Assembly (NCBI RefSeq): GCF_018130955.1
Contig: NZ_JAFCJM010000019.1
Span: forward strand, 60,608-124,607
DNA: 64,000 nt
From: Bradyrhizobium liaoningense
Lineage (GTDB): Bacteria; Pseudomonadota; Alphaproteobacteria; Rhizobiales; Xanthobacteraceae
Reading direction: 5' to 3'
Both the position numbers and the translations under genes were made by a program. Below, piece by piece: positions 52,460 through 61,686 of the stretch (the first letter of the stretch is position 1; each line of letters opens with the position of its first letter). Below the pieces are notes generated by a model. The model did no database searches and was not told the origin of the DNA. It worked only from the letters and a program-made list of their open reading frames with translations.

Positions 52460-53815
52460 ATGGCCTTGCATTCGGTTGCAGCTCCCGTGAACCGGCCCGT
52501 GGAGGTCTGGAGCAATTTGCGGTCGCGCCCATTGTTTGGTGCCGCGACTGCTTTGGCGGCTCGGCTCATTCAGATGGGATCGACGCTGGCTCTGGTGCCG
52601 ATTTTGCTCAGTCACCTGGGCTCCGAGCAATTCGCAGTGTGGCTCGCCGCGAGTTCCTTGATGGGAGCCTTTGCTTTCATCGATTTGGGAATAGGATCGA
52701 ATCTGGTCAATCACATCGCGGTCTCGAAGGGAGTTTCCGCTAGCGCGCGAACATATGTTTCGAATGCGTTCGTGGTCCTTTCATTGTTCTCGCTCGCGAG
52801 TGCGACGGTGGTATGTCTGACGTTCTTCTCAAGTGGGACGGAGAATGGCTTCATTCATTTTCGAGGAGCTGGAACCTGGAGCGCGTTCTTTGTGACGTGT
52901 CTGACACTTTGCATCGTGGCGCCGCTGAGCCTGATTTGGAAAATCCGACTTGGCCTCGGTGAAACCGCGATTCAAAGCCTTTGGGATGCCTTCGCCTCTC
53001 TAGGTATATTTTGCGCGATCATTGTCAGTCTCTGGTTCAATGCAGGCATCGTCGCTGTGGTAGCCTCGTTTTGCGCCGTGCCGCTACTCGTGCATTGTCT
53101 AAATGGCGCTCAATTGTTTCGGCGGTACCCTGATCTGAAACCAAGTCATTCGCTGGCAAGTGCCGGGAAGCTTGCAGCTGTACTGAAATCAGGCTCTCCG
53201 TTCCTGCTCGTAAACGCGATCAGTGCTATCAGCTTTTCCTTCGATTCTGTCTTGGCGCTTCACCTTCTTGATGCGGAGCAGGCGGCTCGATTTGGGGTTG
53301 CGCAGAAGATGGCGATTGCGGTCCAGACGTTACTTTCGATTGGCCTCACTCCATTCTGGCCTCAGTTCCGAGCCGCAACGGCGGAACAAAACGCCCGTAG
53401 CGCAGGCGGAATTCTGATCTCCGCCTTTGCACTAGCCTTGCTCATAGCGGGTTCTGTCTCGATGATGATTGTCCTCTTTGGAGACGATGTCACGCGTCTT
53501 TGGACGCGTGGCGCGATATCGCTTCCAAATGACCTGATCGTCGGCGTTGCGATCTGGATTCCGGTTTTCGCCGTAAACGCGGTGCTCACGTCACTAATGA
53601 GCGTACCGTCCCTACTGCCTGTGCAGGTGAAACTGGCGAGCTTATCGGGAGTATGCTGTTTTTTGGCTAAAGTCATTTTGGCAGGGGCGTGGGGTGGATC
53701 TGGGTTGTTCTGGGGAAATAGCTTCGGCCTGTTTGCCTTTCTGATACTCCCTGCATTTTTTGTTATTGCGCGAGACCTTCTCAGGATGAAACAGGCGAAA
53801 GGGCGATCAAGGTGA
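52460..53815 (+). CDS. Polysaccharide flippase (Wzx-like, MATE/MOP superfamily)
   Basis: A 451-residue protein with about twelve membrane segments, opening with FGAATALAARLIQMGSTLAL and a second repeat containing SGSPFLLVNAISAISFSFDS. It matches the MOP-superfamily flippases (Wzx/RfbX) that move lipid-linked repeat units across the inner membrane. The start is uncertain: ATG 52460 is used, and a GTG at 52400 is also possible. It lies between a polymerase-like gene and a glycosyltransferase gene, the usual order for a Wzx/Wzy pathway. Confidence 0.85.
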   Translation: MALHSVAAPVNRPVEVWSNLRSRPLFGAATALAARLIQMGSTLALVPILLSHLGSEQFAVWLAASSLMGAFAFIDLGIGSNLVNHIAVSKGVSASARTYVSNAFVVLSLFSLASATVVCLTFFSSGTENGFIHFRGAGTWSAFFVTCLTLCIVAPLSLIWKIRLGLGETAIQSLWDAFASLGIFCAIIVSLWFNAGIVAVVASFCAVPLLVHCLNGAQLFRRYPDLKPSHSLASAGKLAAVLKSGSPFLLVNAISAISFSFDSVLALHLLDAEQAARFGVAQKMAIAVQTLLSIGLTPFWPQFRAATAEQNARSAGGILISAFALALLIAGSVSMMIVLFGDDVTRLWTRGAISLPNDLIVGVAIWIPVFAVNAVLTSLMSVPSLLPVQVKLASLSGVCCFLAKVILAGAWGGSGLFWGNSFGLFAFLILPAFFVIARDLLRMKQAKGRSR

Positions 53816-55023
53816 CGTCGAAAACAGACAATCTCAACCTAAGGGTCGCGCACTTCACCGAGGCGCCGATGGGAGGGGTGCTTGCGCATTTGCAGGAATT
53901 AATCGCCGAGCAGATCAAGGATCCTGCAATTTCTCAAATCGTGGTCTTCGGTCCCGACGTAAATGACGCGGGTCTATCAAAGCTGGCTCATCCAAAGCTC
54001 GTGATCAAGTCGTATCCATACGTTGGACGATCGATGCGGTCTATGATCAGATTCCTCTTTGCCGCGAGCGCGTTGATTCAACGCTTCGAGCCCGATATCG
54101 TTCATATCCATTCCACCTTTGCTGGACTTCTCGTGCGTCCGGTTGCGTTCTTGCGGAAGCGCCGTCCAACCGTCGTTTATTGTCCCCATGGTTGGGCGTT
54201 CTTGCGGGATTCAAAGGCAAACCGGTTATATGCGTGGCTCGAGGCGGCGTTGTCACGCCTATGCGATGGTGTTGTTTGCGTATCGTCCTCCGAACGCGAC
54301 GCGGCTGTTTCGGCCGGCATTGCTGTTTCGAAATGTACTGTGATTCTAAATGGAATCGCGGATGAGACGACACCGCCAGCGAACTCAGCGCTGGGCCTTC
54401 GGAGGCCAATGAAAATTCTCTTCGTAGGTCGTTTCGATCGACAGAAGGGATTTGACGTATTTCTCGGTGTCATGTCCGAGCTTGGCAACTTGGCTCAGGG
54501 CTTTGCGGTGGGTGACTTCGTTACCGATGTCACGACCGCTCTAGAAGTCCCAGAGAATGTCGAGCTCCTCGGTTGGAGAACTCGGTCGCAGGTCGAAGAG
54601 AGTCTGGCGACGGCTGATCTGCTCCTGATGCCTTCTCGCTGGGAGGGGTTGCCCATGATCGCGATCGAAGCGATGCGAGCGGGCCTTCCGATCTTCTCCT
54701 CGTCAGTAGGAGGGCTTCCGGAGCTTGTCGAGGATGGAGCGACCGGACGGCTGCTGAGGAGCTTGCGACCGTTGGATATCGCGAATGCGATACGTGCCAC
54801 CAGCACTGAAGAATTGCGAAGCTTCGCTCAAAACGCCCATCGACGGTTTAGGACGCACTACACGGCCAAATCAATGGCTGAGCGGACAAAGCAACTCTAT
54901 TTGGATCTCTTGGGAGCTCATGGTTCTTTCTCGCAAGAAGCCGTCGCCGCGGCTCGAAGCAATGCAGAAGACCAAAAACGAATCCTCCAGTGCTCCATCG
55001 ATAGCGCGGACGGCCGCCCGTAA
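53812..55023 (+). CDS. Glycosyltransferase family 4 protein
   Basis: A 403-residue GT-B glycosyltransferase. The N-terminal domain starts RVAHFTEAPMGGVLAHLQEL and the C-terminal domain starts KILFVGRFDRQKGFDVFLG near residue 201. The E-x7-E motif is present as PSRWEGLPMIAIEAMRAGLP near residues 278-297. A GTG at 53812 overlaps the flippase stop as GTGA. It should add a sugar from a nucleotide-sugar donor to the growing repeat unit on the cytoplasmic face. Confidence 0.92.
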   Translation: MTSKTDNLNLRVAHFTEAPMGGVLAHLQELIAEQIKDPAISQIVVFGPDVNDAGLSKLAHPKLVIKSYPYVGRSMRSMIRFLFAASALIQRFEPDIVHIHSTFAGLLVRPVAFLRKRRPTVVYCPHGWAFLRDSKANRLYAWLEAALSRLCDGVVCVSSSERDAAVSAGIAVSKCTVILNGIADETTPPANSALGLRRPMKILFVGRFDRQKGFDVFLGVMSELGNLAQGFAVGDFVTDVTTALEVPENVELLGWRTRSQVEESLATADLLLMPSRWEGLPMIAIEAMRAGLPIFSSSVGGLPELVEDGATGRLLRSLRPLDIANAIRATSTEELRSFAQNAHRRFRTHYTAKSMAERTKQLYLDLLGAHGSFSQEAVAAARSNAEDQKRILQCSIDSADGRP

Positions 55024-55207
55024 ACATCTCGAGCCCGCGGTTGGCTGCTCTGCGCTGCTCACTGCATTAAGACTGGGGCAAGGTTACCGACAGCTCCTAC
55101 TGCCTTTCGATTTCATTAAGGAGCGGTGCGCCCGGGCAGGGCAAATCGAGCAGTCGTGGGCGAATGGTTGTTAAACGTCAAATTAAGCACATCGATTAAA
55201 GAGCGCT

Positions 55208-55223
55208 CGGTTTCCTTAAACCG
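55208..55223 (+). promoter_or_regulatory. Hairpin in the leader of the RTX hydrolase gene
   Basis: CGGTTT-CCTT-AAACCG at 55208-55223 is a perfect 6-base stem with a four-base loop. It lies in an AT-rich stretch 55 bases before the GTG start at 55277 and may be a weak terminator or a regulatory site. Confidence 0.45.
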
Positions 55224-55276
55224 AAATCCGCTTCTGCCACCTACAGTGCGCGCGTCCAGTTTGAGGAGCGCCAAAG

Positions 55277-57409
55277 GTGTCCAGTTCAACTTCCACTGCG
55301 GGTTATGCGATCAATTCCGCAACGAGCACGGCGAGCTTTATCAATTCGATTGGTGTTGCCGCCCACCTTGCGACGTACGATCCGACTCACGTCCTGAGCG
55401 AGTTATCCTATCTTGGCATTTCGAGTGTCCGTGACGGCATCCCGCCCGCCAATGCGCTTTCGACTTATATCGCGCTGGCCGAGACCGGAGTCCGTTTTGT
55501 TCTTCTCGAGTCAAATTCCTTTTACGCGGATCAGGCGAGCCAGGTGAATGCGGTCGCCGACGTTTTGCGCGCAGATGCTCTCGCAATGGCCGTGCCCGGC
55601 AGCATCATTGCGCTGGAAGGGTCGAATGAATACACGACCAACACCTACTATCTCAACGGAATTTCCTCCAAGGGAAATCTGAGCTGGGGCCTGGCGGACA
55701 CCGCCGCGTTGCTGGCGGCCGTGCGAGCCGACCCGCTGATGGCCGGCGTCAGCGTGATCGCTGCCTCCGAGTGCAGCACAATGGCGATCCCGTCCCTTGG
55801 GACATCTGGGGACGCTTCGAACGTCCATGTCTATGGAGGCATCGGCCAGCAATTGCAGGATGGTATCAATGCCTGGGTCGCAGCCGCTCGGGCGTCCGCC
55901 CCCGACAAACCTGTCTACATCACCGAAACCGGCGTCTCCAGTTCGGGTTTTAACACGTCGACCTGGGGCGGAGGCGTGGCTGATGCCTACACCCAGGGCA
56001 TCATCGACACCAACGCGCTGTTGGATGGATACAAGGCGGGCGCCGCCATCACGTTCCTGTATGAGCTGATGGACGAGCCTAACGCGTCGAGTGCCCAAGA
56101 ACAGCACTTCGGCCTATTCAACGCCGACGGGACCCCGAAGCCGGCCGCGGTAGACATTAGCAACCTGACGCATATCCTCCAAGACAAGGGTACGCCACTC
56201 ACATCACCCGGAACTCTTGCCTACAACATAACCGGTTTGCCGAGCACCGCGTCGTCGATGCTGCTGGAAAAGTCGAGCGGTGCCTTCGATATCGTTCTCT
56301 GGAATGGCAATGCCACACTTTACAACGGCACCAGCGTCGTGACGCCGCCAACATCGGAAGTGACGATCAGTTTGCCCAGTGCGGCTTCAAGCATCAAGAT
56401 TTTCGACCCCATTAAAGGGACTACCGCCATTCAGACCGTTTCGAACGCTAGCAGCGTCACGGTTGGCTTGTCGGCCGATCCGATCATCATCGAGATCGAG
56501 CAATCTAGCACGATACAGCCCACTCCGCCGGCGGCGCCCCAGGCGCTGACTGATCCCAGCATCGTGAACGGATACGTCAACGCGGCGCACAACACGGCGC
56601 AACACGCGATCACCGGGACTGCCGAGGCTGGCGTCGTGGTGACAGTTTATGACAATTCACTCGCCTTGGGTTCGATCGCTGCGGATGCCAACGGAGGCTG
56701 GAGCTTTGTCCTGGGCGCATTGGCGGACGGTTCTCACCACGTGACGGCCGTCGCCTCGAATGGATCCGGCCCCGGCCAAACGAGCACGGCCAGCGCCCCT
56801 CTCGACTTCACGGTCGATACCGTTGCGCCGGTCCCGGGTGTCGTTAACGTGGTGCAGACCGGTTCGAACTCAGTCACGATCAGCGGCATCAGCACAACCG
56901 ATTCGAGCGTTTCAGTGTACGACAATGGCAAGCTGATAGGGACGACGTTCTCCTCGGCCGGCTCGTGGAGCTTGACAAGCCAGCTGTCGAAGTCGGCCGT
57001 ACACAGCCTGACACAGACCGCGACCGACGCAGCCGGCAATACAGCGAGCGCTCCTGGCGTTACCCTCTACTCTAACCAGGTCAGCCAGGCTCTGAATGGC
57101 GGAGCGGGCGCCGACGTGCTCATCGGCCGTAGCGGGGACAAACTGACCGGCGGTGCCGGCTCAGACACTTTCGTCTTCAATGCGGGCTTCGGTAAGGAGG
57201 TGATCTACGACTTCACTCCAGGCACCGCCATAACGCAGGGTGACCACATCGCCTTCAGCCACGAGATGGTGCCGGACTTCGCCCACCTGTTAGCCGACGC
57301 CCGTCAGGTGGGAGCCAACGTGGTCATTACCGTCGACAAGGCGGACGTTCTGACCTTGAACAACGTCGCGTTGTCGAACCTTCATGCGGCCGACTTCAGC
57401 TTCATCTGA
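55277..57409 (+). CDS. RTX-tailed glycoside hydrolase with Ig-like domains
   Basis: A 710-residue protein without a signal peptide. An N-terminal TIM-barrel hydrolase domain has the catalytic pair as in GH-A enzymes, SNEY (Glu near 118) and YITETG (Glu near 217). It is followed by a beta domain, two Ig-like repeats near residues 430-595 and RTX calcium-binding nonapeptides near residues 608-632 (GGAGADVLIG, LTGGAGSDTF). The end matches type I-secreted proteins. The GTG at 55277 has GAGGAG upstream. It may cut or shape exported polysaccharide. Confidence 0.88.
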   Translation: MSSSTSTAGYAINSATSTASFINSIGVAAHLATYDPTHVLSELSYLGISSVRDGIPPANALSTYIALAETGVRFVLLESNSFYADQASQVNAVADVLRADALAMAVPGSIIALEGSNEYTTNTYYLNGISSKGNLSWGLADTAALLAAVRADPLMAGVSVIAASECSTMAIPSLGTSGDASNVHVYGGIGQQLQDGINAWVAAARASAPDKPVYITETGVSSSGFNTSTWGGGVADAYTQGIIDTNALLDGYKAGAAITFLYELMDEPNASSAQEQHFGLFNADGTPKPAAVDISNLTHILQDKGTPLTSPGTLAYNITGLPSTASSMLLEKSSGAFDIVLWNGNATLYNGTSVVTPPTSEVTISLPSAASSIKIFDPIKGTTAIQTVSNASSVTVGLSADPIIIEIEQSSTIQPTPPAAPQALTDPSIVNGYVNAAHNTAQHAITGTAEAGVVVTVYDNSLALGSIAADANGGWSFVLGALADGSHHVTAVASNGSGPGQTSTASAPLDFTVDTVAPVPGVVNVVQTGSNSVTISGISTTDSSVSVYDNGKLIGTTFSSAGSWSLTSQLSKSAVHSLTQTATDAAGNTASAPGVTLYSNQVSQALNGGAGADVLIGRSGDKLTGGAGSDTFVFNAGFGKEVIYDFTPGTAITQGDHIAFSHEMVPDFAHLLADARQVGANVVITVDKADVLTLNNVALSNLHAADFSFI

Positions 57410-57571
57410 CACTTGTTCGGCGATCGGCCGTGCGCCCCCAAGCCAGACAGGGCGAACGGAGGATCGTGGCGTCAGGAAGTTGCTGGCTCGGCCTCCCGAG
57501 CTTCGGTCGCGAACTGCTCGCCTTGGCCTCGCGTCCAAACTATCGAGTCGCGCTTTGGAACTGATGTGCGC

Positions 57572-58729
57572 TCACCATTGGCCGAGTTTAGTCGGGGAAT
57601 TCGTCGAATTGCGCGACCTGCGCAAAAGTGCGGCCGCCCGGCTTACGAGGAAAACGGGGTACCCTGACGTGTCTGATCGCAGCTCTTCCGGTATGCGAAG
57701 CATCTCATACAAAAGCATCACCGGATCGCTCATCCAGAATTTTGCGTCGGCCGCGGCTCCGCGTGGAATGCGTCCGGAGGTCAACACGGCAGAGACAATC
57801 GCATCGGGCGTGTAGGCTACAGTCCTTGCCGGCGTCCCCGGCAGATGCTGCGCTGACACGGCAAACTCCGGCAGATTCAGCCCAGCCAGTAAAGTCAGAC
57901 ACATTTTATTGTAGAATCTCGGGTTGCATTCCAGCAAGAAAGTCCTGCCGTCTTCCTCAAGTCTTGCATCGAAATTGTAGATTCCACTACAGTTCAATTT
58001 TTTCAATATTCGGCTTACCGCGTTTTCCAATTCTGGAATCGGCAAGACCCTGTAAATTCCTGCTTCCAGGCGATGACAAACCGACGCTTTGATTTCGCCC
58101 GCTTCGCAGTACACGCTAATTCCGACATCTGTGCCCGGGACAAATTCCTCAACCAGTACGGTCCCGTAGGCCAGGGATTCCAGCGCGCTGTCGATCTTGC
58201 CTTTCTCGACCCTAACCACGCCGCGGCCTCCCTCCATCGCAAGAGGCTTCAGCATCACAGGCCATTCCATCTGACAATTTTCGATTTCCGGGACGATCGA
58301 TCCGGCGTCTTCGACGACGAACCCGCGGGGGATCCGAACGCCTTCAGCTTGGCACAAGGCCCGGAAGGCGCCCTTGTTGTCCAAGATCCCATGCTGGGAT
58401 GCTTCGGGACAAGGAAAACACCTGGCCTCCAAGGCGGCCTTGTTGGCAATCAGTGCCTTAAGAGCGGGCGTATCCGCAGCCGCGACCATATCCACGCCGA
58501 GACGTGCGACAGTGTCATTGATTTCGCCAACAAGCAGTTCGGAAGTTGTTGCTACAAATTCATTTTTCGCCAGAACGAAGGCTTCGATGAAACGGGACCT
58601 TGACAGCGGTTTCGACCGTTTCGTCCCCATGACGCTCACCCGAAAGCCTGCTGCGTGAAAGCATCGTAGGCCTCTGTAAGCAAGCGCATACTGCGATGCG
58701 AGTAGCAACACGTGCCTAACCGGCCGCAT
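57572..58729 (-). CDS. ATP-grasp family enzyme
   Basis: A 385-residue carboxylate-amine ligase-like protein. ATP-binding parts include WPVMLKPLAMEGGRGVVRVE near residues 160-179 with the nucleotide lysine, and VLVEEFVPGTDVGIS; the metal site ends in FLLECNPRF. ATP-grasp enzymes join a carboxylate to an amine or thiol. The surroundings suggest that it modifies a sugar or peptide component of the EPS. The ATG at 58729 (RPVRHVLLLASQYAL) is preferred to one at 58777, since the longer N-terminus has no conserved look. Confidence 0.85.
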   Translation of the reverse strand: MRPVRHVLLLASQYALAYRGLRCFHAAGFRVSVMGTKRSKPLSRSRFIEAFVLAKNEFVATTSELLVGEINDTVARLGVDMVAAADTPALKALIANKAALEARCFPCPEASQHGILDNKGAFRALCQAEGVRIPRGFVVEDAGSIVPEIENCQMEWPVMLKPLAMEGGRGVVRVEKGKIDSALESLAYGTVLVEEFVPGTDVGISVYCEAGEIKASVCHRLEAGIYRVLPIPELENAVSRILKKLNCSGIYNFDARLEEDGRTFLLECNPRFYNKMCLTLLAGLNLPEFAVSAQHLPGTPARTVAYTPDAIVSAVLTSGRIPRGAAADAKFWMSDPVMLLYEMLRIPEELRSDTSGYPVFLVSRAAALLRRSRNSTNSPTKLGQW

Positions 58730-59019
58730 TTTCAGATCGCGCTCTTCGAGACTCAAGCTGTGACGACTTTCATTCATCGTCAGGAAATCAAGTCGGTGGC
58801 CGTCAATATCGAGCATGGGCCTATCGCCACGTTTTTCATCCAACGATGGTTGGATTTCAGGAATTCTCTTCTGCGGGCAAAATACCAAAACGAGAGGCAA
58901 TCAACGTCACAGAACTGGTGTCTTATATATTATGGTATTTCGGTTTTTCATTACCAAAGGCAAGCGGCAGTCTTTGGTCGGGGTCAGAGGCGCAATTCAG
59001 CTAGTAATAGGTATGAGCG
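58730..59019. other. Intergenic region between two minus-strand genes, AT-rich
   Basis: No gene is convincing here. The stretch near 58920-58940 (CTTATATATTATGGTATTT) is AT-rich and, read on the minus strand, could hold a promoter for the ATP-grasp gene. The upstream epimerase gene ends at 59020. Confidence 0.45.
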
Positions 59020-59982
59020 TTACGTGAAGCATCCGGATGAATCGTTCCGCCAACGCAGTAAGGCCGATTGCAGCTGCCCGAGTGGCGCTTGATCTTTGGA
59101 CAGCAGCCAACCAGGGACGACGTTGGTAGACTTGACGAGCTTCATGACGCGATCAGGATGAATACCAAGGCCGACCGCTGAGAACGGCCTGAGAACAGCT
59201 GCTGTAGCTTTCACCGCAGATTGAGGAAGCAAAAGCTCTTTCGCATTGGGGAAGTAAGTCGTCCGAAACGCCGTAACAATGTCCTCAATCGTATAGCGAT
59301 CCGGGTAACACGCGTTGAACAAGACGAAACGTTCCGGACACGATCGGGCAAATTCGATGGCTTTGATCAGATCCTCGACATAGAAGCAGCCCTTGATCGT
59401 GTCGCGTCGGCCCGGATAAACAAAGAAGCCCTTCTGCAGTAAAGTTGCTAGCCGGGTAAAGTTCCCGTTTTCTCCTGCCCCGAAAACGACCGCTGGTCGG
59501 CTGATGACTAACTTTCGATCCTCGTTCTCTGTCATCCATCCTCGAAACACCTGTTCGGCCAGGAACTTCGATCTGCCGTAACTAGAGCTCGGCGCAGGAG
59601 GGGTATCTTCCAGCTTGATATCTTCACCAGGGCCATAAACGGAAATCGAGCTCGTGAAGACGATTTGCGGCACATGCTTGCGTCTGGCCAGTGCCGCGAT
59701 CTCAATGGCTCCTCCGACGTTGGTCTCATAGTACTCGTGGTCGGGATGCCCAGGTGTGCGGTGTACCGCGGCAAGATTGTAGATGGTTGCGATCTCGTCT
59801 TGCGCATCAAAGTTGCTGAGGTCGCGCACATCACCGATCTTGTATTCCACGCCAGAAACAGGTGCGGTAGGCGTCCGTAAATCGACGCTCACAATTCTGG
59901 CTGTGGCGGTCTGTTGTAACCTACGTAGCAGATGCGTTCCGACGAAACCGGAGCCACCAAAGACTAGAATGCTTTTTTCCAT
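59020..59982 (-). CDS. NAD-dependent epimerase/dehydratase
   Basis: A 320-residue extended SDR protein. The nucleotide motif VFGGSGFVGTHLLRRL lies near residues 7-22. The catalytic residues are in VFTSSISVYG and the YGRSK pattern near residues 137-141, with the substrate region following. This group acts on nucleotide sugars, with epimerase, reductase or decarboxylase activity. It probably makes an activated sugar for the polysaccharide. It is not the same as GalE at 29232, from which it is divergent in sequence. Confidence 0.88.
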   Translation of the reverse strand: MEKSILVFGGSGFVGTHLLRRLQQTATARIVSVDLRTPTAPVSGVEYKIGDVRDLSNFDAQDEIATIYNLAAVHRTPGHPDHEYYETNVGGAIEIAALARRKHVPQIVFTSSISVYGPGEDIKLEDTPPAPSSSYGRSKFLAEQVFRGWMTENEDRKLVISRPAVVFGAGENGNFTRLATLLQKGFFVYPGRRDTIKGCFYVEDLIKAIEFARSCPERFVLFNACYPDRYTIEDIVTAFRTTYFPNAKELLLPQSAVKATAAVLRPFSAVGLGIHPDRVMKLVKSTNVVPGWLLSKDQAPLGQLQSALLRWRNDSSGCFT

Positions 59983-60012
59983 TGGCCCCTCAGCCGCAGC
60001 CTCTATTGCTTT

Positions 60013-61512
60013 TCAGTATGCGTTTGGATCGCGTAAGCTTGTAACTGCCGTCAGAAGTAGGATCTTAAGATCAAGTCTGACGGCCCAGTTATTGATATAC
60101 CAGATGTCGAGCTCGACTCTCTTTTGCATCAGCTCGAGCGCGCTTATTTCTCCGCGGTAACCATTAACTTGGGCCCAGCCGGTGATGCCGGGCTTCATAT
60201 GGTGGCGGAAAGCGTAGTTGCCGATGATCTGCTCATATTCGGTGTTGTGGGCGGCCGCATGCGGGCGGGGGCCGACCAGCGACATGTCGCCCTTCAGCAC
60301 GTTAAACAGCTGCGGCAGTTCGTCGATTGAAGTCTTGCGCAGCCATTTGCCGGTGCGAGTGACGCGCGGGTCGTTTTTCTCGGCCTGCCGGATCGTCGGG
60401 CCGTCCTCGAGCACGCGCATGGTGCGGAACTTGAAGATTTTGAAAGCGGCCCCGTTGAAGCCATTGCGGGTCTGGCGGAAGAACACGGGGCCCTTCGAGG
60501 TCAGTTTGATCAGGACTGCGGTCGCCAGCATCACGGGCGCGAACACGATCAGTGCAAGGCTCGCGCCTGCCAGATCGAAGATGCGCTTGAGCGCGCGCTC
60601 CTTCCAGGACAGCGGAGCGCGCCGCAGCTCCACCGTCCAGGTGTTGCCGGTGCTTTGCAGCGGATAGCGCAGGAAACGCGCGGCATGCACATCGGGCACC
60701 AGATGCACCGGAATGGGCAGGATTTTCAGCGCGTCCAGAATGCTGTCGATCGCGTGCTGCCGGCTCCAGCTCATCAGCAGGAAGACGTGCTCGATCCGGT
60801 TCTCCCTAGCGTAGGCGATCAGCTCGTCCAAGCGCGGCGCCATGGTCGAGAGTAACAGCGGTGAAGCGAGCTCCTTCGAGCGGATCTCCATGATTCGCAT
60901 CAGCCGGTAGCCGTGCTGCGCGATATCGATCATCGCGTGGGAGGACGCCGGCAGGCCAAATTCGGCGATCATGATCGCGCGGCTGTTGGCAAAGGCACCG
61001 GTGCGCAGCGCATGCGACGTCCAGCGCGCGACGACCGCCTTCCAGATCAGCAGCACAGAAAGGCCGACGAGGTAGAACGAAATCGTCCAGGCGCGAGAAA
61101 ATTCGTTGCTGACCTTCATGGTGAAGGCGATCGCCAGCAGAGCGCAGAAGACGCCTGTCCAGGTCGCGAGCGTCATGCGGAAGGTGCGTGGCAGGTTGGT
61201 AATGGTCTTCAGGCGATAGCCATCCTGGACCGTTATCAGCAACGCGAAATTAATCGCGACCAGCGTGCTCGCCGCGGCATAGATGACCACCTTTCCGACT
61301 GCGCTGGCGGTCGCAAGGTGGTAGCCGACAGCGCAGCCGATGGCGCTGATGATGACAAGCGCAATATCGACATAGATGATGATGCGTTCTACGACTATAG
61401 GTCGCATCCATCTAGGCGCTAAACTTTGAGATGTAGCAGAATCCGCCCCCAGGGCGCGAATTTCCGCTGCAGGATCAGTAGCTACCGCCGGTCGAGCCGA
61501 CAAAATCGTCAT
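60013..61512 (-). CDS. Undecaprenyl-phosphate sugar phosphotransferase (WcaJ/ExoY-like)
   Basis: A 499-residue initiating transferase. The N-terminal half has about four membrane helices (IIIYVDIALVIISAIGCAVG) and a CoA-binding-like soluble domain; the C-terminal bacterial sugar transferase domain starts ALKRIFDLAGASLALIVFAP and has KIFKFRTM and SIDELPQLFNVLKGDMSLVG with the catalytic Asp-Glu pair. It transfers a sugar phosphate, commonly glucose-1-phosphate, to undecaprenyl phosphate, the first step of EPS repeat synthesis. An ATG at 61512 was chosen over one 24 codons earlier. Confidence 0.93.
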   Translation of the reverse strand: MTILSARPAVATDPAAEIRALGADSATSQSLAPRWMRPIVVERIIIYVDIALVIISAIGCAVGYHLATASAVGKVVIYAAASTLVAINFALLITVQDGYRLKTITNLPRTFRMTLATWTGVFCALLAIAFTMKVSNEFSRAWTISFYLVGLSVLLIWKAVVARWTSHALRTGAFANSRAIMIAEFGLPASSHAMIDIAQHGYRLMRIMEIRSKELASPLLLSTMAPRLDELIAYARENRIEHVFLLMSWSRQHAIDSILDALKILPIPVHLVPDVHAARFLRYPLQSTGNTWTVELRRAPLSWKERALKRIFDLAGASLALIVFAPVMLATAVLIKLTSKGPVFFRQTRNGFNGAAFKIFKFRTMRVLEDGPTIRQAEKNDPRVTRTGKWLRKTSIDELPQLFNVLKGDMSLVGPRPHAAAHNTEYEQIIGNYAFRHHMKPGITGWAQVNGYRGEISALELMQKRVELDIWYINNWAVRLDLKILLLTAVTSLRDPNAY

Positions 61513-61686
61513 CGTACCCAAGCCCACAAATATCAATTCAGTATTCCAATGGGCCGAGCTATCAGCCCAAATCGCAATCAACACAAGGCAAAGGAAAAGG
61601 TAACCTTACCCCAGCAGGTGGATACTAGCGCATCTTTTACCTTCGCCGATATATTAGTTCCACGATTCATTTGGGAGGTTCTCTCC

